DNA of 64,000 nt from Indolivaga macrotermitis (GTDB taxonomy: Bacteria; Bacteroidota; Bacteroidia; Bacteroidales; Dysgonomonadaceae), in the NCBI RefSeq assembly GCF_900128985.1, contig NZ_FQUC01000007.1, forward strand, positions 153,375 through 217,374, in the 5' to 3' direction. The notes under the pieces were generated by a model, which saw only the letters and a list, made by a program, of their open reading frames with translations, did not search any database and was not told the origin of the DNA. The translations under genes and the position numbers were made by a program. Below are positions 27,287 to 36,308 of the stretch, piece after piece. The first letter of the stretch is position 1; each line of letters opens with the position of its first letter.

Positions 27287-28216
27287 TTACTTTATTAAAT
27301 ATGTTGATTGGATAAACCGTAACTGTTTTTCGAGCACTGCTGTACCGGTCATATTATAACCTGCACGTGCAGCATATTCTATTGGCTGAGTATACAGGTA
27401 GTTGATTTCCATCTGCCGTTTCGAGTCAAAATCGACTTTCATGCTGGGCGAATAAGGTGTCATATGTTCGGTCATATGTATAATCTCGTCTGCATAGTCA
27501 AGAGGAATAGGGTTATCCGCCAGATCGCATTGGTTGCCGGCTTCAATTACTTCTATCATCAAACGGTGCAATAATTGCCGCATATCGGCATTGGCAATCA
27601 AAGCATCCGTAGTTGTATTCATAATTACTGTCATCCCATTGAAAGGTATATTCCAAACCAGTTTTTTCCAGCGCGCCTCTTGTAAGTTTAATATTTCGGT
27701 TTCGATGCCCGACTTTTCAAAATCCTGACAAATCTGTTGTAAGACAGCATTATCAGGACAGGAATAAGAACCGATATTGAGTTTTCCGTAATCGAGGTGG
27801 GCTATATGTCCGGGACCCATTTTAGTAGCACAGATAAACGCTAACCCTCCCGCAATATGAAGATTGGGAAATAATTTCTGAAGATCGGCTTCGATACCCA
27901 TTCCGTTCTGAATCAGCAGCACTACTGTATTCTCGTGCAACAAGGGAGGTAACAGATGCTTTAATTCCTTATTTTTAGTTGTCTTCAGACATACCAATAC
28001 AACATCACACGGAGGCATATCGTGTGTATTACTGTAAGCATTAACTGCAGGCAACACAAAATCGCCATTTATTGAATCGACCTTCAGCCCATTTTCTTCA
28101 ACAAAATCGTAATCCGAATGAAATAAAAAATGAACATCGTGTCCTCCTTTTACCAACATTCCTCCGAAATACCCGCCTATAGCGCCGGAGCCTATTATCC
28201 CATATTTCAGTGACAT
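27287..28216 (-). CDS. panE: 2-dehydropantoate 2-reductase
   Basis: A 309-residue NADPH-dependent enzyme that reduces ketopantoate to pantoate in vitamin B5 and coenzyme A synthesis. I start it at 28216 because the Rossmann motif follows at once (KYGIIGSGAIGGYFGGML); the frame could begin 42 bases earlier, adding a non-conserved stretch. The catalytic Lys region is KKLVWNIPFNGMTV, and the substrate-binding Asn/Ser near SPSMKVDFDSKRQMEINYL is present. Other pan genes are not in the window. A family duplicate with another ketoacid substrate cannot be excluded. Confidence 0.88.
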   Translation of the reverse strand: MSLKYGIIGSGAIGGYFGGMLVKGGHDVHFLFHSDYDFVEENGLKVDSINGDFVLPAVNAYSNTHDMPPCDVVLVCLKTTKNKELKHLLPPLLHENTVVLLIQNGMGIEADLQKLFPNLHIAGGLAFICATKMGPGHIAHLDYGKLNIGSYSCPDNAVLQQICQDFEKSGIETEILNLQEARWKKLVWNIPFNGMTVIMNTTTDALIANADMRQLLHRLMIEVIEAGNQCDLADNPIPLDYADEIIHMTEHMTPYSPSMKVDFDSKRQMEINYLYTQPIEYAARAGYNMTGTAVLEKQLRFIQSTYLIK

Positions 28217-28309
28217 ATTGTTATTCCTTTCTTTTATAGCGTAAAACAAAGAAAGCACAAAGCTATTCCGTTATCCGCCTTGTGTTTCTTTACTAAGTTT
28301 TTTTATTAG

Positions 28310-28969
28310 TTATGAATCTTTCTCGCCGTAAGCCAAGTCGCCTGCATCGCCCAATCCGGGAACGATATAAGATTCTTCATTCAGGGTAGGATCGATAGCT
28401 GCCGCCCAAATAGTAGTATTCGAATCCGGAAACTTCTCTTTGCAATAATCTATAGCTTCCTGACTGGCAATAACCGTAGCAATATGTATATGCTTGGGGC
28501 TTCCTTTTGTCAATAAAGCGTGGTATGATAGCTCCATGCTTCCTCCGGTAGCCAGCATCGGATCGGTAAGCAAAAGTACTTTTCCTTCTAAACGCGGCGA
28601 AGCTATATATTCTATACTGACATGAAAACTCTGATGATTCTCGCGATACTTACGATATGCCGATACAAAAGCATTTTCGGCATAGTCGAAATAATTCAAA
28701 AATCCGTGATGAAAACCAAGACCTGCCCTGAGAATTGTCCCGATAACTATCGGATCGGTATGAAGGAAGGAGGGAGCCACTCCTAGAGGAGTCTGGATAT
28801 CCTGCTCTTTATAATCGAGGGTTTTGCTGATCTCATAAGCCATTATTTCGCCTATTCTTTCGAGATTTTTGCGAAACCTCATCCGATCTCCCTGAATATT
28901 TACATCGCGGATCTCGCTCACAAAACGACCCAAAATGGAATTCTGAGCCGAAAGATTTATTATTTCCAT
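28310..28969 (-). CDS. upp: Uracil phosphoribosyltransferase
   Basis: A 219-residue salvage enzyme that makes UMP from uracil and PRPP. The PRPP-binding loop is seen as VLLLTDPMLATGGSM, and TILRAGLGFHHGFL and the C-terminal uracil-binding GLGDAGDLAYG are characteristic. Its N terminus (MEIINLSAQNSILGRFVSE) fits the Bacteroidota form. The gene is separated by ~90 bases from panE and ~120 from hemG, so it may be a separate unit. Confidence 0.95.
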   Translation of the reverse strand: MEIINLSAQNSILGRFVSEIRDVNIQGDRMRFRKNLERIGEIMAYEISKTLDYKEQDIQTPLGVAPSFLHTDPIVIGTILRAGLGFHHGFLNYFDYAENAFVSAYRKYRENHQSFHVSIEYIASPRLEGKVLLLTDPMLATGGSMELSYHALLTKGSPKHIHIATVIASQEAIDYCKEKFPDSNTTIWAAAIDPTLNEESYIVPGLGDAGDLAYGEKDS

Positions 28970-29091
28970 AGGTAATTTTAGCCGTAAAGATAGAGCGAAA
29001 ATATGAAAAGCCCTTAGCTACGCGCATTTTTTCAAAAACGAAAAGATATTCTATTCTGAAAATTATCGCATTTTAACAATCTCCGGTATAT

Positions 29092-30471
29092 TCAGACATA
29101 ATGTACTGCTGTCTTCCAAACAAGCTGTTCTGCAATATCATATGCCTGTTTTACCCGGTCGGCTATGCCGATGCCGTTTCGTATATTACCGGCAATATAC
29201 AATCCGTCATGATCTTTCTCCACTTTAGCAATAGTAGCCAGCCTTTCACCAGTAGAAACTTCGTATTGAGGAATAGCATACCGGTGCCTGAATATCTTAA
29301 GAAAGCAAATTGCCGATGACGGTATTTTAAACAAATCCTTCAGTTCCTCATGCACAATAGCCGTCAGCTTTTCGTCACTCAAATCAAAAAGTTCGGGATG
29401 ACGGGTTCCTCCCAGATAAATAGCTAATGTAGCATATCCCTGCGGTGCTCTGTCGGGAAAGCAAAACGAAGGGAAAAGTACGCCCAGCAACTGTCTGTTT
29501 TCTTTTTGGGGGATCAGTCCCCCGAAGGAAACGTATTTGTCATTAATAGCTTTGCGCTCCACTCCTACAGCAACCTGTACTACTTTTGCATAAGTAAGGT
29601 TCGTCATCTTTTTCATATCCAGAGGTGATATGAATGGTAACAAATCGGGTAAAGCATTTGCCCCTACCGAAGATATAACCTTATAGGATAAATATTGTTG
29701 CTTTATTTGGTCTTTATTGAAGGTTACTTCAAAGCGATCGCTTACTTTTTTTACTTTAATGTCCAATGCTCCGCAAACAATATTCTCCTTACCTATTTTG
29801 TTTACGAGAGCTTCTATAAGCGAACCGAAACCTACTGCTCCGGAAAAGACTTCTTTGGTAGCTTTTTTATCTCTTGCATTCTTCGGTTCCCTACTCTTCT
29901 TAAATGAACCACCAATAAAACTGCCATACTTCTGTTCGAGTTTGTATAGCTTAGGTAACGCATAACGGGTGGTCAGTTTCTCCGGATCTCCGGCATATAT
30001 CCCTGATATAAAAGGATTGACTGCATAATCGACAAAAGACTGCCCTATCCGCCTCGATGCTATAGAAGCCACAGATTCGTCGGGATCTGTTCCCCGCTTA
30101 ACAAAAGGTTCGAATGCTATTTTAATCTTATCTTTTAGTGTAAATAAAGGGGTTTTTAAGAAACTTACCGGACCCGAAGGCAGGGCATACCAGTTCTTGT
30201 TTTTATAGATCAGACGCTTTTCTGCTTTTTTATCTGCGACAACAGGTTTTATTTCGAGCATTTCGAAAAGTTCGGCTATTTCGGGGTTTCCCAATACTCC
30301 TGTATTAGGACCTTCTTCGTAGATAAAACCATTTTCGGAATGTGTATGCATAGCTCCTCCCGCGCGATTCATTTTCTCAAGCACTATCACCTTCTTTCCC
30401 TTTTGCTGAAGAAAAAAAGCAAGTGACAGTCCGGTCAGTCCGGCTCCGATTACAATAACATCGTATTCCAT
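29092..30471 (-). CDS. hemG: Protoporphyrinogen/coproporphyrinogen oxidase, HemG/HemY type flavoprotein
   Basis: A 459-residue FAD enzyme of late heme synthesis. The dinucleotide motif is VIGAGLTGLS (7-16), then VLEKMNRAGGAMHT, the family segment EEGPNTGVLGNPE, and the C-terminal FAD contact LYIAGNIRNGIGIADRV. Known relatives oxidise protoporphyrinogen IX or coproporphyrinogen III; sequence alone does not settle which here. Other heme genes are absent from the window. Its promoter region contains twin operator-like repeats, which suggests repression by an unidentified regulator. Confidence 0.88.
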   Translation of the reverse strand: MEYDVIVIGAGLTGLSLAFFLQQKGKKVIVLEKMNRAGGAMHTHSENGFIYEEGPNTGVLGNPEIAELFEMLEIKPVVADKKAEKRLIYKNKNWYALPSGPVSFLKTPLFTLKDKIKIAFEPFVKRGTDPDESVASIASRRIGQSFVDYAVNPFISGIYAGDPEKLTTRYALPKLYKLEQKYGSFIGGSFKKSREPKNARDKKATKEVFSGAVGFGSLIEALVNKIGKENIVCGALDIKVKKVSDRFEVTFNKDQIKQQYLSYKVISSVGANALPDLLPFISPLDMKKMTNLTYAKVVQVAVGVERKAINDKYVSFGGLIPQKENRQLLGVLFPSFCFPDRAPQGYATLAIYLGGTRHPELFDLSDEKLTAIVHEELKDLFKIPSSAICFLKIFRHRYAIPQYEVSTGERLATIAKVEKDHDGLYIAGNIRNGIGIADRVKQAYDIAEQLVWKTAVHYV

Positions 30472-30500
30472 TTGATAGTATTTGTTGAGCGTATACTCTA

Positions 30501-30553
30501 AAAAGTGTACAATATCTTAGTAAAGATAGGCATTCCTCCAAAAGTGCACAATA
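30501..30553 (-). promoter_or_regulatory. hemG promoter with two operator-like direct repeats
   Basis: On the minus strand TTG (30551-30549), 20-base spacer, TATCTTTA (30528-30521), start near 30514. Two 14-base repeats differing at one base, AAAAGTGCACAATA (30540-30553) and AAAAGTGTACAATA (30501-30514), lie over the -33 element and just after the transcription start. That is the placement expected for a repressor; the regulator is unknown. A perfect 12-base palindrome ACTATATATAGT adjoins at 30554-30565. Confidence 0.5.
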
Positions 30554-30675
30554 ACTATATATAGTGATTTTAGAACTACCGGAGTTTTCAATGGATATTA
30601 CTTATAACAATTACACGGTAAATACTTTCTATACACTAATCTTACCGGATACGAACAAATTCTCAAAAGAAAATT

Positions 30676-30683
30676 TACCTTTG
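30676..30683 (+). promoter_or_regulatory. Probable -7 element of the ArsC-like gene
   Basis: TACCTTTG at 30676-30683. Transcription would begin near 30690, which rules out the GTG at 30683 as translation start and favours the ATG at 30716 or 30734. Confidence 0.5.
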
Positions 30684-30733
30684 TGTTAAAACATAATTCT
30701 CTGAATTTTTTATTCATGCAATACAAAACGACA

Positions 30734-31093
30734 ATGGGAAAGATTTTATTTGTTCAATATCCGAAATGCAGTACCTGCCAGAAAGCAGCAAAATGGCTAA
30801 AAGAGAATAATCTGGACGTGGAAAGCCGTAATATAGCTGAAAATAACCCTACTGAAGCAGAACTAACGGAATGGATAGACGAAAGTAAATTACCTCTGAA
30901 TAAGTTTTTCAACACTTCGGGAAAAATATATAAAGAGCAAAATATAAAAGAACGTGTTAAAAACGACTCAACAAAAGACCTCATCAAATTGTTAGCTACA
31001 AATGGAATGTTAGTAAAACGACCCATTATTGTTACTGACAATACCGTATTAGTAGGATTTAAAGAAGATGAATGGAAGGCAGCACTCGTTTGA
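30734..31093 (+). CDS. ArsC/Spx-family thioredoxin-fold protein
   Basis: A 119-residue small redox-fold protein. From the chosen ATG it reads MGKILFVQYPKCSTCQKAAKWL, quoted here as the key part YPKCSTCQ, a CxxC at residues 12 and 15. The C-terminal MLVKRPIIV with VGFKEDEW matches the ArsC/YffB/Spx group. Arsenate reductases of this family need an active Cys plus Arg residues; the CxxC and the conserved KRP make a reductase activity possible, but Bacteroidota homologues are mostly uncharacterised. Start choice follows from the promoter position. It is 64 bases upstream of tamB on the same strand. Confidence 0.8.
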   Translation: MGKILFVQYPKCSTCQKAAKWLKENNLDVESRNIAENNPTEAELTEWIDESKLPLNKFFNTSGKIYKEQNIKERVKNDSTKDLIKLLATNGMLVKRPIIVTDNTVLVGFKEDEWKAALV

Positions 31094-31157
31094 TTGTCTG
31101 TTAATCTCTCGTTATTGTCCAATTTTTATAACAGCATTCAGAATCCGTTGATTTTAT

Positions 31158-34100
31158 ATGGAGAACGAAGAAAAAGAGAAAAATATACCGCCTAAGAAGA
31201 AAAGCGTAATAAAAAAGATATTCAAAATACTTCTTTATGTAATATTGGGTATCATTTTGCTTAATCTGGCTCTATATGGATTATTATCAATCCCTTCGGT
31301 ACAAAAAAAGGTTGTTGATTATGCGATCAGCCAACTAAAACCGATTCTCAAAACTGAGTTGAGTATTGACGAGGTCAGACTCAAACTGTTTAATAATGTC
31401 AACCTGAAAGGTGTATATATCGAAGATCAGTCAAAAGACACCCTGCTTTATGCCCGGAATCTCGAAGTAAGCCTCAGCCCGTGGAAATTACTAAAAAGCG
31501 AGTTGCAGATCAATGCGATAGATATAGACGATTTTACTATAAACGTTTCTCAAAAAAATCCGGATGCCGATTTTAACTTCCAGTTCCTTATAGATGCTTT
31601 CGCCGGTGATACTACAGTTACCGATACAGCATCGAGTAGCCTGAAGATCAATATCGAAGATATATCACTCCGCAACGGTAAACTCCGGTATGATATATTG
31701 TCGGATACTATTACTCCTAACGAATTCAATGCATCGCATATCCATGTATATGACTTGAACGGCGATTTAAAAATACCATCTGCCGACCCCGAAGATCTGA
31801 AAATTATATTGACTTCTCTGTCTTTTAAAGAACATTCGGGATTAGATATCAAGAATCTGAAAGCAAATATAACATCCGATAAATCGACATATTATATAGA
31901 AGATGCCGAGCTCGAACTGCCTGCATCGAAAATGAACATACCTTCGGCTAAATACAATCTCGATACCGATGAATTCGCTCTGGTTACAGAACCTGCGGTA
32001 CTATCGCCGAAAGACCTGCTCCCATTCATGCCCGACCTAAAGCACCTGAGAAATAATATAGAACTTCGGGGTTCGGTCAACGGAAAATTACCTGCATTAA
32101 ATGTAGATAGCCTTGTGATTAAATACGGGGAGGAAACCAACCTGAGAGCCACTGCTTCTATATCTGATTACGAGCACTATGACAAAGCCCAATTCAATTT
32201 AGCTATCGAAAGATTCTTAATCACCCCTGCTGATATAACAGACTTTGCTAAAGTGGGAGATTCGACTTTCATTGCTCCCGATATTCTAAAAACACTGGGA
32301 AACATCCGTATGAACGGAACTCTTAAAGGTAGCCTCGATAACCTGAATATCGATGCGGAGGCATGGGCTAAACAAGGTGCGTTAAAGATGGTTGCGAATG
32401 GGTCGGTGGATACTACATTTGAGAATTTCAAAGTAAATGCCAAATTACAAACCCAGAACTTCAATGCCGGTTCTCTGATGGAAATGCCTGAATTGGGGCG
32501 CGTATCAGCCTTTGTGAATATAAACGCGTCACAAAGTCCGCGACAATCTTTGTCGGCCGATCTCAAAGGGCAAGTCAGCAGCATACAATACAATAACCAG
32601 ACCTATCAGGATGTACCTTTCACAGCTTACTATAATGCTTCGAAAATGGGAGGATGGATCAAAGGCGATCTGCCTTTAGGTAAGTTTGAAGCAAAAGCCG
32701 ATATGACCCAGGACAGGATTCCTAAGATCGATTTGGATTTGGATGTAGAAAAGCTCAAAATAGACCAGTTTATAGACAGTTTGGGTTGGAAAAATCCGGA
32801 GTTGACATTCCATATGAAAGGGAATATTGTAGGTCTCGATATGAACGATATCAAAGCTGATGTGGTTATCGAAGACTTCCTGTTTTCGCGGGACAGCCTG
32901 ACTTTCAAACCGGGAGTAATTGCATTACAGGCCGGAGCGAATAGTCCGACAGACAAATTTATCAAGTTCAGCTCGTCGCAAATGAGTGCAAGTATAACAG
33001 GCGATTATAACTTCGTACAATTACCCGATCAGGTAAATAACCTGATGTATTCTTATCTGCCCGGATTATTCAAAAAGTCGATAAAGCTCACGGCAAAGAA
33101 TAAGCATAACAACTTCAAATTCAGCGCAATCATCAATAATACCGAAAACCTGGGTGAGATACTCGGCCTTCCGGCTAATATTATTACCCCGATGACCATA
33201 GACGGTACAGTAGATACGGAGCAAAACCGTATTATGGCTAGAGCTGATATTCCGATGATAGAATATGATAATATAAAAATAAGAGGAACGAAATTTGATC
33301 TAGCTAATAACGACAGTTTAATAACTCTGAAAGGATTTCTGAACTTATACGAAAAAGGGCGTGGTATAGATTTCAACCTAGATACCAAAATACAGTCGGA
33401 TACTATAAATGCGTATCTGACAGCTAAACGCGACAGTACCGATCTCAATTTGGATATTGCCCTTCACACCCTGGCTAATTTCGAATTATCACAGAGCGGA
33501 AATCTTATCTCGAGCCTGAAGTTTTTGCCGACAGAAATGTCGATAGGAAAACTGATACTGTCATTTCTTCCTGCCGAAATTCATAACGAGGGAGAACGAA
33601 CCACCATATCCAATTTCGGATTCATGGAAGGAAAAGGACGCACCATGAACCGTTATCTTGGTATGGATGGTGCCATATCGAATTCGAAACAGGATACCCT
33701 GAATGTATCTTTCTTTAATGCCAATCTGGGGCATATACTCAAAGCATTTGACGTCGATAACATAAGTGCCATTGCCGATGGTAATATCAAACTGACGAAT
33801 ATACTTGAGCAGCCCGAATTGTATACCAATAACCTCCAACTGGCAGATATTATTGTATTCAATGATACACTGGGCGATCTTAAAGTGCAAAGTAAATGGA
33901 GCGATTCTGATGGAGCAATTGCCTTCAGAGCTTACCTCGAAAACGCAAAATCGAAAAGTGAAGTCGCCGGTTATGTATTCCCAGCTCAGGACTCTCTGAA
34001 CCTAAAGGTTAATCTGGACCGCTTATCCATAGGATGGGTACAACCTTTCATGGCAGATATGATCAACAAGGCATCAGGTAGTATAAGTACCGGATTAAGG

Positions 34101-35615
34101 GTTACCGGAAAAATATCAGCGCCGGAAGTCAGAGGATGGCTCGGCGTAAATAATGCCCGGATAGGTATCGACTATACCAATGTAACTTACACTATCTCCG
34201 ATACAATACAAATAACTCCGGATAAGATCGGTTTCAATAATCTGGTTATCGAAGACTCCGACCGGAATAAAGCCCGTGTAAATGCTCTCGTTACTCACAA
34301 AAATTTCGAGGATTTACAGTATAACCTCAGTATGAATTTGAACAACCTGATGGTACTGAATACAGCTGCCCGTACAGATAGCTTATTCTATGGAAAAGTA
34401 TATGCCAGTGGAACCATAAATATCAAAGGATCTGACGAACTTATTGATATGAAAATGACCCTCAGAAACGGTAAAAATTCATTCTTGAACGTTCAGATAC
34501 CCCAAAATGAAGAGGCTCTTAGTTACCAGAGTATAGTATACATAAACACTCCGAAGGAAGAGGAAAAACTGGAAGCGCCTAAACCCGAAGAAGAAGTACT
34601 ACCTATAAAACTGGCAGTAAACCTTACCCTTACTCCCGATATGACTATCGGAGTCGTTATAGACCCTATAACGGGCGATGCCATGCAGGCCAAAGGTTCG
34701 GGATTAATCGATTTCACATACGATATGCGTTCGGAAGATATGAAAGCATTCGGGAATTACACCCTTTCTGATGGCTCCGTACGGCTTAAATTACAAAGTA
34801 TCAAAACGCTCAACCTGCGAATAAGGGAAGGAAGTACACTGAGATTCGTAGGTGACCCCTTGAATACTACTTTCGATATAACCGCGTTCCGCAGGGTGAA
34901 AGCCGATCTCTCCACTCTCGATGTTTCGTTTGCCAACGATGCCAATGGAGCTACAAAAGTGAATGCCGACTGCGTGCTGGGTATCAGCGGTGATATGGAT
35001 AAGATGAACCTTACCTATGATGTTAGCCTGCCCGATGCATCCGACGATTTGAAGAGCCGTGTCGGCAGCCTTATAGCTACAGACGAGCAAAAAGTGAAAC
35101 AGTTCGCCTATCTGCTCATAATGGGTACATTCTATTCCAGCTCACCGGGAACAGGTGGAAATATTGCCGATGGTATGCTCACCAATATTGCATCCAATGC
35201 ATTATCGAGCGGATTGAATATGCTATTTGGTAATATGCTGGGCGAAAAATGGACTATCGGGACAAATATATCATCTAATGACGGTACTTTCAACGACATG
35301 GATATGAGTATAAGTGTATCCCGTAAATTCCTTGATGATAAACTCGAGTTCAATACCAACTTGGGATACAGAACCGACCAATCGACATCTACTGACAATT
35401 CATTTATCGGCGATTTCGATGTAGCATATGCACTTACACGCTCAATCAAGCTGAAAGCCTTCAATAAAACCAATGACAGGTACTACAAACAGGCTCCTAT
35501 GACTCAGGGAATAGGTATTGTATATACTAAAGAAGCCAAAACAATTAAAGAATTGTTTAACATGTTCAGAAAGAAAAGGAACCGTCAGAACGTAGCTCAA
35601 ACTGAAGGCAGATAA
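31158..35615 (+). CDS. tamB: TamB-like outer-membrane biogenesis / lipid-transfer protein
   Basis: A 1485-residue AsmA-superfamily protein. One N-terminal membrane helix (about 22-44, IFKILLYVILGIILLNLALYG) anchors it, and the rest is a very long run of short beta strands expected to form a hydrophobic groove across the periplasm. The C-terminal ~450 residues (SGLIDFTYD, GNYTLSDGSVRLKLQ, LRIREGSTLRFVGDPLNTTFDI) are the TamB domain. TamB relatives carry phospholipids to, or help assemble proteins in, the outer membrane; no TamA-type partner is in the window. It heads an operon with a GldA-like ATPase 3 bases downstream and pdxB. Confidence 0.9.
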   Translation: MENEEKEKNIPPKKKSVIKKIFKILLYVILGIILLNLALYGLLSIPSVQKKVVDYAISQLKPILKTELSIDEVRLKLFNNVNLKGVYIEDQSKDTLLYARNLEVSLSPWKLLKSELQINAIDIDDFTINVSQKNPDADFNFQFLIDAFAGDTTVTDTASSSLKINIEDISLRNGKLRYDILSDTITPNEFNASHIHVYDLNGDLKIPSADPEDLKIILTSLSFKEHSGLDIKNLKANITSDKSTYYIEDAELELPASKMNIPSAKYNLDTDEFALVTEPAVLSPKDLLPFMPDLKHLRNNIELRGSVNGKLPALNVDSLVIKYGEETNLRATASISDYEHYDKAQFNLAIERFLITPADITDFAKVGDSTFIAPDILKTLGNIRMNGTLKGSLDNLNIDAEAWAKQGALKMVANGSVDTTFENFKVNAKLQTQNFNAGSLMEMPELGRVSAFVNINASQSPRQSLSADLKGQVSSIQYNNQTYQDVPFTAYYNASKMGGWIKGDLPLGKFEAKADMTQDRIPKIDLDLDVEKLKIDQFIDSLGWKNPELTFHMKGNIVGLDMNDIKADVVIEDFLFSRDSLTFKPGVIALQAGANSPTDKFIKFSSSQMSASITGDYNFVQLPDQVNNLMYSYLPGLFKKSIKLTAKNKHNNFKFSAIINNTENLGEILGLPANIITPMTIDGTVDTEQNRIMARADIPMIEYDNIKIRGTKFDLANNDSLITLKGFLNLYEKGRGIDFNLDTKIQSDTINAYLTAKRDSTDLNLDIALHTLANFELSQSGNLISSLKFLPTEMSIGKLILSFLPAEIHNEGERTTISNFGFMEGKGRTMNRYLGMDGAISNSKQDTLNVSFFNANLGHILKAFDVDNISAIADGNIKLTNILEQPELYTNNLQLADIIVFNDTLGDLKVQSKWSDSDGAIAFRAYLENAKSKSEVAGYVFPAQDSLNLKVNLDRLSIGWVQPFMADMINKASGSISTGLRVTGKISAPEVRGWLGVNNARIGIDYTNVTYTISDTIQITPDKIGFNNLVIEDSDRNKARVNALVTHKNFEDLQYNLSMNLNNLMVLNTAARTDSLFYGKVYASGTINIKGSDELIDMKMTLRNGKNSFLNVQIPQNEEALSYQSIVYINTPKEEEKLEAPKPEEEVLPIKLAVNLTLTPDMTIGVVIDPITGDAMQAKGSGLIDFTYDMRSEDMKAFGNYTLSDGSVRLKLQSIKTLNLRIREGSTLRFVGDPLNTTFDITAFRRVKADLSTLDVSFANDANGATKVNADCVLGISGDMDKMNLTYDVSLPDASDDLKSRVGSLIATDEQKVKQFAYLLIMGTFYSSSPGTGGNIADGMLTNIASNALSSGLNMLFGNMLGEKWTIGTNISSNDGTFNDMDMSISVSRKFLDDKLEFNTNLGYRTDQSTSTDNSFIGDFDVAYALTRSIKLKAFNKTNDRYYKQAPMTQGIGIVYTKEAKTIKELFNMFRKKRNRQNVAQTEGR

Positions 35616-35618
35616 GCA

Positions 35619-36308
35619 ATGATAGAAATCTGCGACATATCAAAGGATTACGGAAAAGAGAAAGCTCTTAATTCGATATCATTCAGCCTGAAGAAGGGAG
35701 AAATCACAGCTTTCCTTGGACCCAATGGTGCAGGAAAAACTACATTGATGAATATTCTGGCAGGAGTATTACAACCGTCCTCAGGAAAGATTCTCTATGA
35801 TAATGAAGACATTTCTGCAAATCCGGTAAAGATCAAGTCAAAGACCGGCTACCTGCCGGAATACAACCCATTATACGAAGATATGTACGTACGTGAATAT
35901 CTCGAATACGCTGCTGCATTTTATCTACCTAAGAAAGAAATACAGGGAAGAGTATCTGAAATGATAGAAACAACCGGGTTGAAGGACGAATACAGGAAAA
36001 AAATAGGAGCCCTGTCATACGGAAACAAAAAACGTGTGGGCTTAGCTCAGGCATTGATACACAATCCCGATATACTTATTCTGGATGAACCTACTAATGG
36101 TCTCGACCCGAACCAACATCAAAAGATAAAAGCATTAATAACAGAAATATCCCCATCCAAAATAGTCCTTTTCTCTTCGCACAGATTTGATGATGTGGAA
36201 GGTATAGCTTCGCATTATCTGATCCTCAACAAAGGGAATCTGGTATTGAACGACAGAGCGGATAACATAGCCTCTATTGAAAACAGTTTTTACGATTTAA
36301 CTAAATGA
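35619..36308 (+). CDS. ABC transporter ATPase, GldA-like
   Basis: A 229-residue ATP-binding subunit. Walker A GPNGAGKTT is at 34-42, the signature is LSYGNKKRVGLAQAL (about 127-141), and Walker B ILILDEPTNGLDPNQ follows. GYLPEYNPLYEDMYVREYL closely resembles the gliding protein GldA, but this protein ends ~70 residues earlier than GldA (about 298), just after the H-loop region (SSHRFDDVEG). No permease (GldF/GldG type) is next to it, so its membrane partner must be elsewhere if it is a transporter. It begins 3 bases after tamB and overlaps pdxB by ATGA, so all three are one operon. Confidence 0.85.
   Translation: MIEICDISKDYGKEKALNSISFSLKKGEITAFLGPNGAGKTTLMNILAGVLQPSSGKILYDNEDISANPVKIKSKTGYLPEYNPLYEDMYVREYLEYAAAFYLPKKEIQGRVSEMIETTGLKDEYRKKIGALSYGNKKRVGLAQALIHNPDILILDEPTNGLDPNQHQKIKALITEISPSKIVLFSSHRFDDVEGIASHYLILNKGNLVLNDRADNIASIENSFYDLTK

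Noticed and set aside
30683..30733. Longer N terminus for the ArsC-like protein from GTG at 30683
   Set aside because: The GTG is part of the TACCTTTG promoter box, and the added residues are not in the family.
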